From contig AP031355.1 of the NCBI GenBank assembly GCA_037833965.1, forward strand, positions 17,323,501-17,387,500: a stretch of 64,000 bases of DNA, written 5' to 3'. Positions 46,123 to 57,958 of the stretch are shown piece after piece. Position 1 is the stretch's first letter. Each line of letters begins with the position of its first letter. This DNA comes from Marchantia polymorpha subsp. ruderalis. Its lineage: Eukaryota > Streptophyta > Marchantiopsida > Marchantiales > Marchantiaceae. The notes beneath the pieces are model-generated. The model was given only the letters and a program-made list of their open reading frames with translations. It was not told where the DNA came from and made no database searches. A program made the position numbers and the translations under genes.

Positions 46123-48028
46123 TTCCTTTTTCTTGTTTCAAATGCACTCAGGACACTTTCTAACAACAAAACCAGACATTCAGAACCGCCATGGTAGGAG
46201 TACTTAAGCAAAATCGTCCCTTCACGTGAACAGAGAGGACTGCCAGTTTTGAAGTAGAGTACAGATTTCAGCTCGCCCAGTTCACGGAAATAGTCAGAAA
46301 GCAAGAGTCCACTCTGGTGAAGGATAAACACATTGTACTTTGCTCTGAGAGCTCCGAGATTTTTTTGAAGTCATTATGACAACCGAGCGCATCAGACTCT
46401 CTGTAACTGCTTCTATTTCTAAAGTGAAGGACATGCTAGCGAGTAAGGTCTGTTTGTTACGAGCCTTGTGCCAAGCAACAAATGAAGCGCCTACCGCTGA
46501 TGGTATCTGGACATTATGTGTGCTGAGTGCGATTCCTGCTACACGATATTTAAGCGAAATATGTCCGGGCCAAGCTAGAGATCAGTTAGATGTACATGGA
46601 AACTGATTCCTAGATACTTGAACGACCTATGTGCACATTCTTCTGCAGGCTTTCACCTGAGGAAGCAGGAAGCGCATTAGTGCCGTAAAAGCTCTTAGAT
46701 TATCACACAATTCAAGACAAACCAAACAACGAATGAACATTGTACACCGATCAAGGTAAAGGTCAAGAAACGGAACGGAGACACGGGAGCATGCCCCGAG
46801 ACAACGAACATCGCAAGGTAAAAGACACATGATTCTTCATGTGTCTACACAACCTGAGCCGACCCGACAAACGAGTCCTGCACGGTTGCATGAACCGGCA
46901 AATCTCAGAGGTACATTCATTTGTCCAATTCTAGACTCCCAAGTAACAACATGCTCAACTGTGTGCGTCTTATCACCTGTCTCAACTTCAAATGCATGTG
47001 AAGCAAAATCCTGTACACCGTGCCATGTATCTTACATGGTGCGGTGTATAGCCACTTATCTGCCTTAGTGCTAACTAGAGGCCCCGCAGGCTTACTAGAT
47101 CTAACTTGATCTCGGATGTAATACTGTTTGATTCCCACAAGTCGCATTCCCACTAGAAATATCCAAGCCTGCCACGACCGAGACAGTACGGTCCGATTAA
47201 GCGAGCGCATGAAGATTCATAAACAGCGGAATTATGCATCGTCCTTGGGTCCTAAGTCTACTGAAACCGGCATCTCGGCTTCCGTGTCCAAGCTCGTCAT
47301 GAGAGCAGGAGTCCCGGGTTCAGGCCATCACGCAAGTCATCGAGTGAGTCTTCCGGTGAAAAAAGACAACCACATCTTCGGGCCCTGTCAAGAAAAACTG
47401 GATACGCGCTCTGAATGGTTGTACTGCATCTCAACACGTACCGCTGGCGGGAGAGCAAGCATCAGGAGTTTGGTCATGAAGTTGCCCGATCCCATGCCTC
47501 CTCTACTCACTCAGGAATCGCATAGTAACTACGACACAACCTGGTCCACGTTGTAGAGTTTAGAGGAGTTTAGAGGTTCACTCCAAAATGGACGCCCCAT
47601 CCGGGGTATCAGAGTCCGGCCGTCTGTATGCATGGACTCTCCGACGACGAGAAGAGAAGTGTAGGGGACGATGTTTCGATCGACGGACAGCGTTACTGGT
47701 CAAGACTCGCTGTACAGGTGGCACTGCATGTGAGGCCATGGCTGTCCTGCCCCAGGGCCGGATGAGTAATCATTGAACGGCTCGAAGAGCTCGCTCTCGA
47801 CATGCCAAGTACACGGGCCAAGAATGTCCGATCGGTATGCCTTCCCGAGTACGAGGTGGCCCGATTGGATTCTCCAATGTGATCATACGTAACATCATCT
47901 TCGAATCGACCCCTCCCGACCGAATCTCACTGACGACCTGTGAGGAATACCCCAATGAGGAACGTTCCCGTGCCGAATTTCTTCGACGGAAGTGGGCCTT
48001 GGGGTGGAGGAACCCACACCCCGAGTGC
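46123..48028. other. Intergenic sequence, no gene recognised
   Basis: This contains the 3' flanks of two convergent genes, the sulfurtransferase (plus) and the unknown 573-residue gene (minus). GC content rises steadily from about 47100 to 48000. Frames of up to 142 codons (47128-47556) show no recognisable motif. Confidence 0.5.
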
Positions 48029-49750
48029 CTAGGACGAGCGTTCGAAGTTGTCGGACCCGTAGTGGCCAGTCTCGCCCTTGTGGTGACCGGTTTTGATGGG
48101 CTCGCGGTCGGGGCCGGGGAAGGGAGTGTCGCAGACGTGGTGGTCGCGGCCCCAGTAGGCCCAGGACAGGCCCTTGCCGGAGTAGGAATAGAGCTCGGCC
48201 GCGCCCCAGTAGAACTCGCGGGTCCGCTCGCACCGGCCCAGGTCCACGTACGGGCGCAGCAGCATGTCGTTCGGCAGGAACTCCATGTTCGGCCGCCAGT
48301 ACTTGACGGAGCTGTGGTACCGCCGGTGCTTCTCGGTGTAGTTCTCGGCCCAGGCGCCGGCGCGCACGATGATGTCTCCCCGGCGCGGCCAGAAGTTGTC
48401 GGTCAGAAAAGTGCCGATGGCCAGATACTTGCCGGGGCTCTCGTAGTCGAGGTTGTGGTAGTTGAAGTCCACCAGCAGATACGGCTGGCGGCCGAGAAAC
48501 ATCCAGTCGCGGCTGGCCGTGTGCATGTACAGCTCCAGGTTTCCGTACGGCACGTACTGGCCGTCCGGCATGAACTTGCCCAGGCGCAGGACGAGGTCGC
48601 CGACGCCGAACATGTACCGGCTGCGCAGGCTCATGACATAGCCGGACTTCATGGCGCGGTAGTAGTTCTGCGCCGGGTTGATGATGATGAGGTCCCCGCG
48701 TGCCGGGCCGAACCACGGGTCGATGTCGCCGGTTCTGATCACCCGCGTGCTCCCGTACTCCAGCGGCGTCGTCCACCTGTCGGTCACGGGCTTGGCCAGC
48801 CCGTAGCTGTCGTCCCAGAGGTCGCCCTCGAAGACGCGGCTGTCGCAGCCCCTCCTCTCGTCGGCTCTGCGCATCAGGTAGCTCTGTTTCCCGGCCGGCC
48901 GGACGTTGCGTGTGCGCATGTCGCCCATCGGCCGGTACTCCAGCATCGCCGGTGGCCGCCGCCCGAAGCATCTCCACTTCGCCGGGTACGGGACGTCGAC
49001 GAACTTCTCCGCCCTGCGTGAGCCGCATCCCCCTCCGTCGCCTTCGTCGTCCGGGACGCCTTCGGATTTGCGTTGCGACTTGCTGCCGTTCGTGCTGTCG
49101 TCGCGGTCGGGTTGCCGATCTGCCGTCGAGGTTTTGACGGGGGCGGGTGCCGTTGGGCTTTTCCTCCTCCGCCCGGTGGGGCTCGATCTCCCGCTTCTGG
49201 CCTCCGTCGTCGTCGTCGTCGTTACCCTGCAGCCGTCGCCGTTCGACGAGTTGTTGTTCAGGAGGTCGAGCGCCGGCCCACAGTTGCTGCTCGACCGCGC
49301 CCGCGGGCTCCTCCTCAGTTTGTGGGTGGGTGAGGAGTTCACCTCATCGTCGTAGTCGATGTCGCGGTCATGATCGTCGTGATAGTTGTGGTTTTGGTGA
49401 CCGCGATGGGCATGACTGCGTCGAGGGCTGCGCTGCGTAGGGGAGCGAGCCCTGACTGCGAGCTCTGGGGGCGGGGTAGGGCTGCTACCGACGCTCTCGA
49501 CATCTCGGTCGCGGTCGCGGTCACCGTCGTTGCAGTTGCGTCCTCCGCCGCCGCCGCCATCGCCATATTGCCTGCGGTGCTTTGCGTCTCGTGGACTCGA
49601 AGGCTTCGTCGACGAGGGGGGCAGATCAGGAACTACGAAGTCTCGGGCATTATTGCCCGGACCTGCCCTGGATTTTGCCACAGCGGCCGAGTTTCGGCTC
49701 CCTCTCGAAGGGCGATGGTCTCCCGAGCGGCCATAAGCCATAGAATGCAT
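48029..49750 (-). CDS. Unrecognised intronless GC-rich protein with a duplicated C-terminal module
   Basis: 573 residues, ATG start MHSMAYGR, stop TAG at 48029-48031. I do not recognise the family. Residues 1-240 are low-complexity and probably disordered: rich in S, R, P, G and D, with RDRDRD, Gly runs and His/Asp clusters. From about 260 the sequence becomes globular, rich in W, Y, R and G. Two diverged copies of a roughly 110-residue module can be seen. Copy 1 starts near 345 (WFGPARGDLIII) and contains YGNLELYMHTASRDWMF. Copy 2 starts near 453 (FWPRRGDIIV) and contains WGAAELYSYSGKGLSWAY. No signal peptide or membrane segment is obvious. The coding stretch is much more GC-rich than its surroundings, with strong G/C at third positions. 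The long frames on the plus strand and in another minus frame here are composition shadows. Frame length, sharp low-complexity/globular boundary and the internal repeat support a real protein. Confidence 0.8.
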   Translation of the reverse strand: MHSMAYGRSGDHRPSRGSRNSAAVAKSRAGPGNNARDFVVPDLPPSSTKPSSPRDAKHRRQYGDGGGGGGRNCNDGDRDRDRDVESVGSSPTPPPELAVRARSPTQRSPRRSHAHRGHQNHNYHDDHDRDIDYDDEVNSSPTHKLRRSPRARSSSNCGPALDLLNNNSSNGDGCRVTTTTTTEARSGRSSPTGRRRKSPTAPAPVKTSTADRQPDRDDSTNGSKSQRKSEGVPDDEGDGGGCGSRRAEKFVDVPYPAKWRCFGRRPPAMLEYRPMGDMRTRNVRPAGKQSYLMRRADERRGCDSRVFEGDLWDDSYGLAKPVTDRWTTPLEYGSTRVIRTGDIDPWFGPARGDLIIINPAQNYYRAMKSGYVMSLRSRYMFGVGDLVLRLGKFMPDGQYVPYGNLELYMHTASRDWMFLGRQPYLLVDFNYHNLDYESPGKYLAIGTFLTDNFWPRRGDIIVRAGAWAENYTEKHRRYHSSVKYWRPNMEFLPNDMLLRPYVDLGRCERTREFYWGAAELYSYSGKGLSWAYWGRDHHVCDTPFPGPDREPIKTGHHKGETGHYGSDNFERSS

Positions 49751-52700
49751 GTTGTCTCGTGGACCTTACCATCAACCGAAGTCTTGCAATGTGTGCTGGC
49801 CTCCTTCTTCCTCTTCTCTCCCGTGGAGCACTCGATCCGTTCGTACCAGGTATACAAGTCGTGGTATTACCGCGCCAAAGTTCTGAATGTTTTGCACATA
49901 ATGCAATTGCTATTCAAGAAATTTCAAAGCTGTGAATGCTATCAAGATGCGTCTCTTCAGGCTCGATTGGACGCGCCGCTTGAAGGTGATGGGTGCAATT
50001 TCTCAAGAGTGTAGTCCACTGGTTTCGATTGCGAGTATCCGGGAATCGTGGACTGTCAATCTGATTTTGAGCTAATCTTGAGCAGTAGAAAATCCATCTC
50101 GGATTCTGCAGCAAATCAGTCAGTCCTCGTTACTCATAGTAATTAGAAACTATTGTTCTCCGTTTCTATCTTCGATGCTAAAAGAGTGTCAAACAACAGA
50201 AATCAACGACGTGCAGGTTAACATTAATTCCTGCTTAGCCCTCTTCGTGGGTACGGCCTTCACTTCCGTTCCTCGATCGGGCTTAAGACGTTCATCACCG
50301 ATCCCTGAACATGGATCCGCCTGTAAATTCGGCGGCAGCAGCATAGTGGTTGTATCTGAGGTTTGAAAGTCGGATGGGCTTGGATCCTTCAGTTTTGAAC
50401 TACTTCTCTGTCAGCAATTTATTCCAATTTGCGTTCGGGGCTGGCCTTTAGCTGTGTCAAAATGGAAAGAACTCGACCATGAAGGTTCTGTAGTAGATGC
50501 AGATCGCATGAGCTTTCTGGAGTCCCGGTCCTACTTCTGCTGTTCTTTCGTCACTAGCTTCGTACGATCTGATTGAGGAACGGATTCGACAACCTGATCG
50601 AGCTACATGTGCTCGCAACGAATTCTGACAAAAGTCTGCTCTCACATTGGGCTCACATGTTTAGGGTGTTTACATATTTTATGTAAACACTCTAAACATG
50701 ATGGTGTTTGTGTACGTATGGTGTTTTCTCCTTGCGTTCATTCGTGTGAATGAGTTAATTTATTAGGCGGATCATACTTCTTCTAAGCGCACACAATCTG
50801 CAGCAGAAATCAGTCCACGTGCTTGCAAAAGATCCCTACTTATCTAGAAACTGCGACCAGAGGATTCAGACATTATTGTAGTGAATTACCAATCTGTTCA
50901 TTATGGCCTTGGCTGGCCATAATGGCCATAAATTTAGAGTGAGCGTGAGTATTATGGTACACAAGGACTTTAACGACAAACAGCCTCAAAAAGTGGAAAA
51001 TCTGATTCTCAATCTTAGAAAATTTATTGCAACTGAGCAACTCTACATAAATTACTCTTGGATAAGATAAGAAGCTCCGCCATGAATATCAAGCTGCAGA
51101 ATAAATTAGCTCCCCATATGAAGCAAGTTCAGTAAGATAAAATCTCAATATTACAGGAAGGTATTTGTAGATTCCACCTATTCATGTAATGTGAAAGTGT
51201 TTTCCAACTTTAATGTACAAGTTGTTAGAACCAATTCGAAGTACAGCAATATGAGACCCAAGTATTTTCGTCTTGCATTATGTGAAAATTTGTGAGAAAC
51301 CTGGACGACTACATCTAGGAACTTGGTATTGTGAAGTACAATGCATATAGTACAAGTTATATGGTCATCGAACATTTCAATCACGTCAAAATCATTCACG
51401 TCAAATAGTGGTGGCAATGACTCTTAAGTTACACGACGGATGGGCCCAAGAAAACTTTGATACACAAAGTTGAGAAAGGATAAATTGAGAATCTTGTGTT
51501 TGGAAATATTTTTTGTGTTTGATTTCTTTATTTTCACATCGATACCAAAAGACTTAACGACAAAGCTTTAGATTTTGAAATGTGAATGGTACGGAAACTC
51601 GAGAGGAGCTGCTGGTGGAAACCAAACTTTCCTGTTGTGTTTATGAAAATGATCGCTCTCGGGGGGCTGTGTTGGCAAATCGCAAGTTGAATTGGAAGCG
51701 TTGCATTGTTCTCTAAAGTCTATAGTGGGTGTCAATCTACACGAAGTCAAAACTTAGCTAAATTTTTTTAAGTTGGATATATGAATCAATTCTTGATTGG
51801 GGCTCTGAAATCTGAAGCACTATGGAAAGGGATAATTCTCAATCTCACTATCCAACTTCAATATAACCAGGGTAAATATTTACAATGGATCTTGAGGAAA
51901 CAACTATTCTGTTGATGTTGCTTTCCGTTGGGAGAGTTTATGTAGTATTATTTTGAAAATACAATCCTATTCTAAATGAATTGGATTCGCAAAAGTGGAA
52001 GCTATTCATTGTCATGTAAAAATTACTCTCGAGATCCCAATCTTGGATCTATCTGGTCCAAGTATGCATCAAAACCTCCTCCATATGCTAAAGGTCGACA
52101 TCGAAGAAGGAGTAGAGATAGGAGGAAGCGGTTCTGGGAAGGTTAGGATGTGAGAGATACAAAAGGTATTTTTACTAATTCAAAATTGTAAAAAAACCAT
52201 TAAGAAGAATGCTCAACTAAGACTATGAGAAATTACCACCTGCATTGAAGTTGATGGTTGACTTGGGAAGTAGCAAATACTTGAAACAAACATTTATTTT
52301 GTAAAGAATGATTATTCAAACTTTTGTTCACATGTGAAACTTTCGCACAAATGTAGTAAACTCTTGAAGATTTGAAATTGTAGTAGCAAATTATTGTCAA
52401 TATATTTAAGTAATCAGAGGATAGAGATTAATAAAAAATTTTAAAATACGATACATCAAATTATATTGATAAAACTCAAACATGATATGAAATAAGGGGT
52501 TGATTCATCAATTCTTTAAGATATTGATATGGAAAGTGACTATGATGATAATAATGAGCATTGATGTTGAAAGAGTAAAAACCTTATCATTGTAAAGAAT
52601 GTCTAGTTTTTGTTAATAAGCTTGAATATAATATTGTTAAAAAAATTTATATTGGGAGCGCCACGTCAGCAATCCGTGTGCTTGTTAGAATTATCAACCA

Positions 52701-52984
52701 CGTCATCCATCCACTATGAGTTGGATGCATGGTGACGATAAGATCTTATCTCTTTATACTTGGTGAGAACTGTACAAGGGAGAGTAGAATCTATCATCTT
52801 CAAAGTTTATGTTTCCATCTTCGAGTGAATTTTTCTCTAAACCTTAGTGTTATAGGGATGGGTAGTCGGTTGGAGAAGTATGCAAGGAAGGAGGAATCAT
52901 ATGTCATTGTGTGAGTGAACGGAACTGGTGCTTGTGCTGTGGAGCTAATGTTGGGTGCTAAGAGGTGAGAGTGAATTTTCGTTT
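49751..52984. other. Intergenic sequence, no gene recognised
   Basis: The first few hundred bases should hold the promoter of the minus-strand 573-residue gene; I see no clear TATA box. From about 50900 the sequence turns AT-rich. No frame here shows a recognisable motif. A short inverted repeat (TTATGGCC with GGCCATAA) lies near 50902-50923. Confidence 0.5.
50656..50700. repeat. 20 bp hairpin with 5 base loop
   Basis: Arms 50656-50675 and 50681-50700 (CATGTTTAGGGTGTTTACAT and its near complement) pair with one G-T position. The loop is ATTTT. It could be a transcribed hairpin or a terminator-like structure; the sequence gives no further clue. Confidence 0.85.
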
Positions 52985-53520
52985 GAGAAGAGTGGAATTT
53001 CAAAACTAAAAAGAGAGCTTCTTTGTATTTGCTAAAGAGGGATTTTTGGAGGTGAAGAGTAGGGATTTTTGAAATGAAAGAGTGGAATTCTGAAGTTGAA
53101 GAGGAAAGAGTAGATAATGAAATTTTGGAAGTAAGAAGAGGGTGATTTTGGATGTGCTAGATAGTAGAATTTTGAAGTTGAAGAGAGAGGAGGAGGGAGT
53201 GGAATTTCGGAACTGAGAAGATAGCGATTTCGGAACAATAAAAAGAATTTTGGAGTTGCTAGAAAGTAATTTTGAATGGGCTAAAGAGAGTAATTTCAAA
53301 GGTGAAGAGAAAGGTATTTTGGAAGTGAAAAGAGTCAACTTTTGGAGGTGAAGAGAGGGGGATTTTGGAGTTGAAGTGATAAGGAATTTCAAAGGTGAAA
53401 GAGTGAGATTTTGGAAGTGACAGAGAGGGATTTTGGAGGTACTGAGAGGAGATTTTCAAAGGGAAAGAAATAGATTTTTGAAGAGAGAAAAGAGATTTTT
53501 ACAGGGAGAATGAAGGAGAT
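52985..53520. repeat. GA-rich degenerate minisatellite
   Basis: The plus strand is almost free of C and built from loose repeats of a unit like GATTTTGGAGGTGAAGAG, with spacing of roughly 20-35 bases. The strand asymmetry is strong over about 500 bp. The 128-codon minus-strand frame here is only the translation of this repeat. Confidence 0.75.
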
Positions 53521-53873
53521 TGAGAGAGAAAGAAGGGAATATTAGGTTAATCCGTATTAGTAAATACGTGATTTCCAAGAGTAGAGAGTGTGATGGCTTA
53601 AGTGTCAGTTTAAGTTACTCCCGGACTATAACGCCTATGGATAGAAATATTAAGCTAACATTTTCTATGACTAAATAGTGCAAAACTTATTGTATTTGAT
53701 GATACGCACTAAACATAATATTGTTTTAGCTATGACCAAGTTGAGCAAATACATGTCAAATTCATAAAAATGCATAAAAAGTTGTGAAATGAATTCCTTA
53801 ATATCTCCAAAGTATTAAAGATTATGATATTTTGATTGATGGCTTATTGAAAAATGCCAAATATTTGTTAAAC

Positions 53874-54240
53874 TACATTGATTTTGACTATAAACAAGAT
53901 TTACAAAAGAAAAATCTACAACTTGGATAGTTGCAATTGAAGGTGTCTATGTTATTTAAAAATTACTTTGTAAAAATGCATAGTTTGTTCCATAACAAAA
54001 ACACAATATGTAGCTGCAGTAGAAGCAAAAAAAAAAGCTATTTGATTCAATATTCTTTAAAATGAGATGGGTTCAAATACATTTTTTTCAATCTTCAATT
54101 TGATAATGTGTTACATTTTTCTGCAAAACAAGTGATAAATAACGTAATAAATCATATCAAAATCTAATATCATCGTATTATATTTGTAGGGTTTGATAAA
54201 AATATTGAACTAGAAAAGTTTGAAGATAAATTTACTTCAA
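53874..54240 (+). mobile_element. Ty1/copia RNase H relic
   Basis: Conceptual translation in the plus direction, with frame breaks, gives DLQKKKSTTW, then SITKTQYVAAVEAKKKAI followed by a stop where Trp is expected. These match the copia RNase H signatures of the RKSTSGYVF and STTEAEYMAA..EAIWL type. A degraded counterpart of the segment around the next conserved His follows (NHIKI.YH, about 54130-54160). The Trp-to-stop change fits a G-to-A mutation. The copy is clearly dead. Confidence 0.65.
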
Positions 54241-55189
54241 CTCACACATTGATGGATTGTGACAAGAACCATGAAGGAATACATCTTCAAAAACCTCGAT
54301 GACCATTGTTTACAAATCTAACATGACGAAGTAATTCATGAAATATCTCAACATGACATTTTTCTCCTTCCAAGCCGTCCATGTTGTGAAGTTCAGGGTG
54401 AAGAAGGTTGTTTATCTATTGGCAAACTTATAAGAGAGTAAAATTGTTTTCTTATTGAGCTCATGAAGAACGGAATTTTTTATCTCCTTGTTTCCTTGTG
54501 TGTCCGCTAATAGACAAAATCACCTTGCGCTCGTCTTTGCAGCAAACCGATGATCAAATGTTGGACGCTCCGATTTTAATTGTAACGACAAAAAACAAAA
54601 TATTATATACGCAAACACATCATCAATGAAATGTTGACGTGAACATGAGATGTTACTGAAAAACCTAAAACGCATTGTAGAACCTTGAATAGTAATATCA
54701 ATGTGTGTGATTGTGTGTTTTTATGCTTGTTTTTGTAATTCTAGGCAATACATATATCAATTGTAGTAAATTTCATTTTATGTTTACTGCAAAATAATAT
54801 GTTTTCAAGGTTGATGAAAATTTTAAGCTACATGATGAAATAAAATGTAAAAATATAATTTTATTATCAATTTGCATGAAATAATTTATTCTATAAAAAG
54901 GTTAAATAAAGAGATTTTTAGAACATATACATATATTTTTTAAAATTTTGGACACATATTTTATTCATAGATACTTACTACTTCATAATCAACTACTTTA
55001 ATTACATAATTGAAAAAAAATAGATTATATATTAAACTTTGTATGACTAAATTTGTATAAAAAAACTTTTGATTGAATTCTTTATTGTAAGTAAGTTTTC
55101 TAAAAAGTATGTTATTTATTTTGAACATTTTATATTTAACTTTATATGTACAGTTATCTAATCATCAGTTGTTAGATTTATTATATGAA
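54241..55189. other. AT-rich repeat debris, no gene recognised
   Basis: Very AT-rich sequence between the copia relic and an LTR relic. It presumably derives from these elements, but I cannot assign it. Confidence 0.45.
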
Positions 55190-55515
55190 ATAATAAACCT
55201 ATTTTTATAATCTAACCGTTGATGTTTATCCTGATTGTTTAAAGTTGAAAATTCTCCAAGTTTCTAAAACTTGTTGAGGTTAATTTCGGTTAAGGAGTAA
55301 ACTCATGTGAAGCTATTTATAGCTAAGATGGGTCGTCTATGTTGGGTATATATATACCTTGATGTTTTTGCGTTGCACGCATCATTGTGCTTTCACCTCA
55401 GCAGTAAAGTATCTCCTGTGCATTCCTCCGTGTACATAGACCTTGAGGGTGAATCATGTTAATGTCTCTCGTGTTGATGGTTTGGTTGTTAGCGTGAGCA
55501 TGTCACTAAATTTTT
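55190..55515 (+). mobile_element. LTR-type relic related to 16755-16900
   Basis: The stretch 55273-55420 aligns with 16755-16900: both have TGTTGAGGTTAA, then GTAAAC, GCTATTT.TAGCTA, a TATA-like stretch followed by ACCTTG, and TAAAGT near the end. At 16.9 kb this piece precedes an LTR end and primer site. At about 55505-55525 a TTTTTTGGTTTTACG stretch could be a decayed equivalent. This suggests a second LTR subtype in the genome. Confidence 0.5.
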
Positions 55516-57848
55516 TGGTTTTACGTTTTAAAACTCTTTGATTTTTAGATAAAAAAAAAATCTGAATATCAGACCTTTTGCAATTTTTAATAATGGTAAC
55601 ACTATCCTTGTTTTCTATATTTAGTGAAAAAAATATTCTTCAATCTCATAAGATATTAAATTAAGCAGAAATTGTATAATAGTAGTCCAGCCTTCGTTCT
55701 CTTTTTGGCATGAAAGCTTGAAACTTAAATCTTGAACTTCCCCACATTTCATTCATAATAATTATCAACCAATTTGATTTTAAGTCCCGAAATGGACATA
55801 TACCTTCACTGAAATTGTAACTTTTTCTTAAGAAAAGGTTCCGACCATAAAACTTCTGGCTGCGAATTTCAACAGTGAAATCCGAAAATCCAATTCTCTC
55901 CCATCGAAGGGTGAGGGTTTTAGCATCTATGTGGACCATGCAAGGATGCTGTTCTGTAGACTCCTGAAATAGATAGCATAGTATCATCTACAAGTGTCTA
56001 GTTGAATATCAAGTGTTGTAAGAAATCTAGCTCTTCACGTGCTCCTTTGATTTTCTGCCGAGACCACTACCGTACCCCTGTGGAGATAGGCTAAACCGTT
56101 TTCATTAGGTGTGTTTTGCTCTTTTGGATGTAGGCTAAGGACGAGGTATCGAAACCGTAAAGCTGACTCGCAGTCCCAGCTATGGAAGGGCATGGTCTTC
56201 TTGTGAGCTACAGAACGTGGTGGACAAGATTTACTTGTTTTGATGCTCCTACATTCTCCTGTCATACAAAAGTGGCCTGACTTAAATCCAGCATTTGAAC
56301 TCTTTATGTTTTCTGAACTCGTTTTTCTCCTGTTGGGATAGGATCATAATCTTCAATTATTTTTGCATGTGAGATCCCCTTGTGATTCCGATTCTTATTT
56401 GCTGGTTTTTGTCTTGTGTTTGGGTCCATTGGTCTTGAGGTTCGCTCTGTGTGTGACCTTTTCGCCTTATGAATTCAAATGTGAGCGGGACATATTCTAG
56501 TAACTGATTTGAGTAATGTTGTTATTTTTAAACAAAGGGTCTGTTATCAATTTCTTTCTGCTCCTCTTTCTGCAACTTCTCTTCTTTTGGTTCCATGGCT
56601 CTTGTGGATTACCGTACCTAACATGTTTTTACCCCATGCTTTCATTTTGCCGGAATGGGAACAAATTTCGTGTGGGAATTGGTCCAAGGTGACAAGGAAA
56701 ATCAGAAGTGCAAATATTTATTTGAACGATTTCAATATGAAAAAGCCACGCTGTGATTCAGCTCATCTTCTTATTTTGAGCCTTATGGACTCTATCTCAT
56801 GAACCTCAATGTAGTTGACACTTACGAACTCAATTACACATACAAACATTGGTATTGCCTAATATCAAGAACTTGCGCTTCAGAGTCTTAAAAGTACATG
56901 TGATCAACATACTCAGTCGAAGTACGAGTGTTTCTACATTAAGTCTGCAGAAAGGTGGAAACCTAAGTAAATAAACTGAAATTTTTTTATTATGGATCCA
57001 TCTATGAAGGCTTGAAGTTATCAAGTGCATTGAGCTTTGTAGGTTTTAATGTAGTTTGTGCACGGTTATTGTAACTAATAGTAAATCGTGAAATCTTCAT
57101 CATATATGTATGAATCGGTTTTTCGATTTCGACCTATGCTCGAATTTACGGTTGGTCTTCCATGCCCTTTTGTCATACACAAAGACGCACGTGGTTTTCA
57201 GTTGGAAGTGTTTACATAATATTGGTTTGTTCTGTTGCTAATATTTCATAATTCTCTGGCTATTACAACTTGTATAGCTTGTCTACGCATGCTAGTGATT
57301 AAGCCAGATCATCGTTTCTCCCGACCTAAAAGCTACAGATTGCCTATCGTTGGTTTGAGAACTTTTGGCCCTCTTGCAGCCGCATAAATGCCCTGAAAGA
57401 TTAACCATCTTGTGATAATGTATATAATGTAATGTACGGGAACGTCTGGATTTCTTGGATCTCTAAGTGAGTAAGTTGATTTTTAAAAGCAAGGAAGAGT
57501 GGGAGACAGAGAGACCTAATCCGGTTACAGATCAAGTGCAGAAATACCCTTCGCTTTATGTAAGTTATAACAACACCACTTGATAGGGTCTTAACTCCTT
57601 TTTCATACTTTACTGCGTAATTCAAGCTGTTTACTGAAATCATTTCAATCTGTTCTGAAATCAATTGAGGTATATTTGATAAATACTTGTTTGTGTACTC
57701 TGAACAAGTCCATGCGTAGTCTAGTGTAGTGTGGCTGGACAATGTATACGCTTAACCGGTGCAGGTTGGAGGCACGCAGGCTGCACTCACTAGAAACAAG
57801 ATCAGCTTATCATCAGGCATCCGCAGTGATATTGGAAAAAGCCACATT

Positions 57849-57958
57849 GTTCTTAGTCTGTGATCGAATATGATCTAAGCGATGACTCGCTTGCGGCAGA
57901 TATTTGGTTCTTAGTCTCTGATCGCATATGAACCAAGCAATGACTCGCTTGAGGCAGG
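57849..57958. repeat. Tandem duplication, period 59
   Basis: A segment starting GTTCTTAGTCT at 57849 recurs at 57908. The two copies differ at a handful of positions over about 50 bp. Confidence 0.85.

Noticed and set aside
47837-49028. Long open frames on the plus strand (394 codons) and in a second minus frame (377 codons)
   Set aside because: They overlap the 573-codon minus frame and arise from its high GC content. Their translations are low-complexity (runs of A, V, G and P, or of R and P) without globular features.
53006-53459. Minus-strand frames of 128 and 66 codons
   Set aside because: They translate the GA-rich minisatellite and are pure low-complexity sequence.
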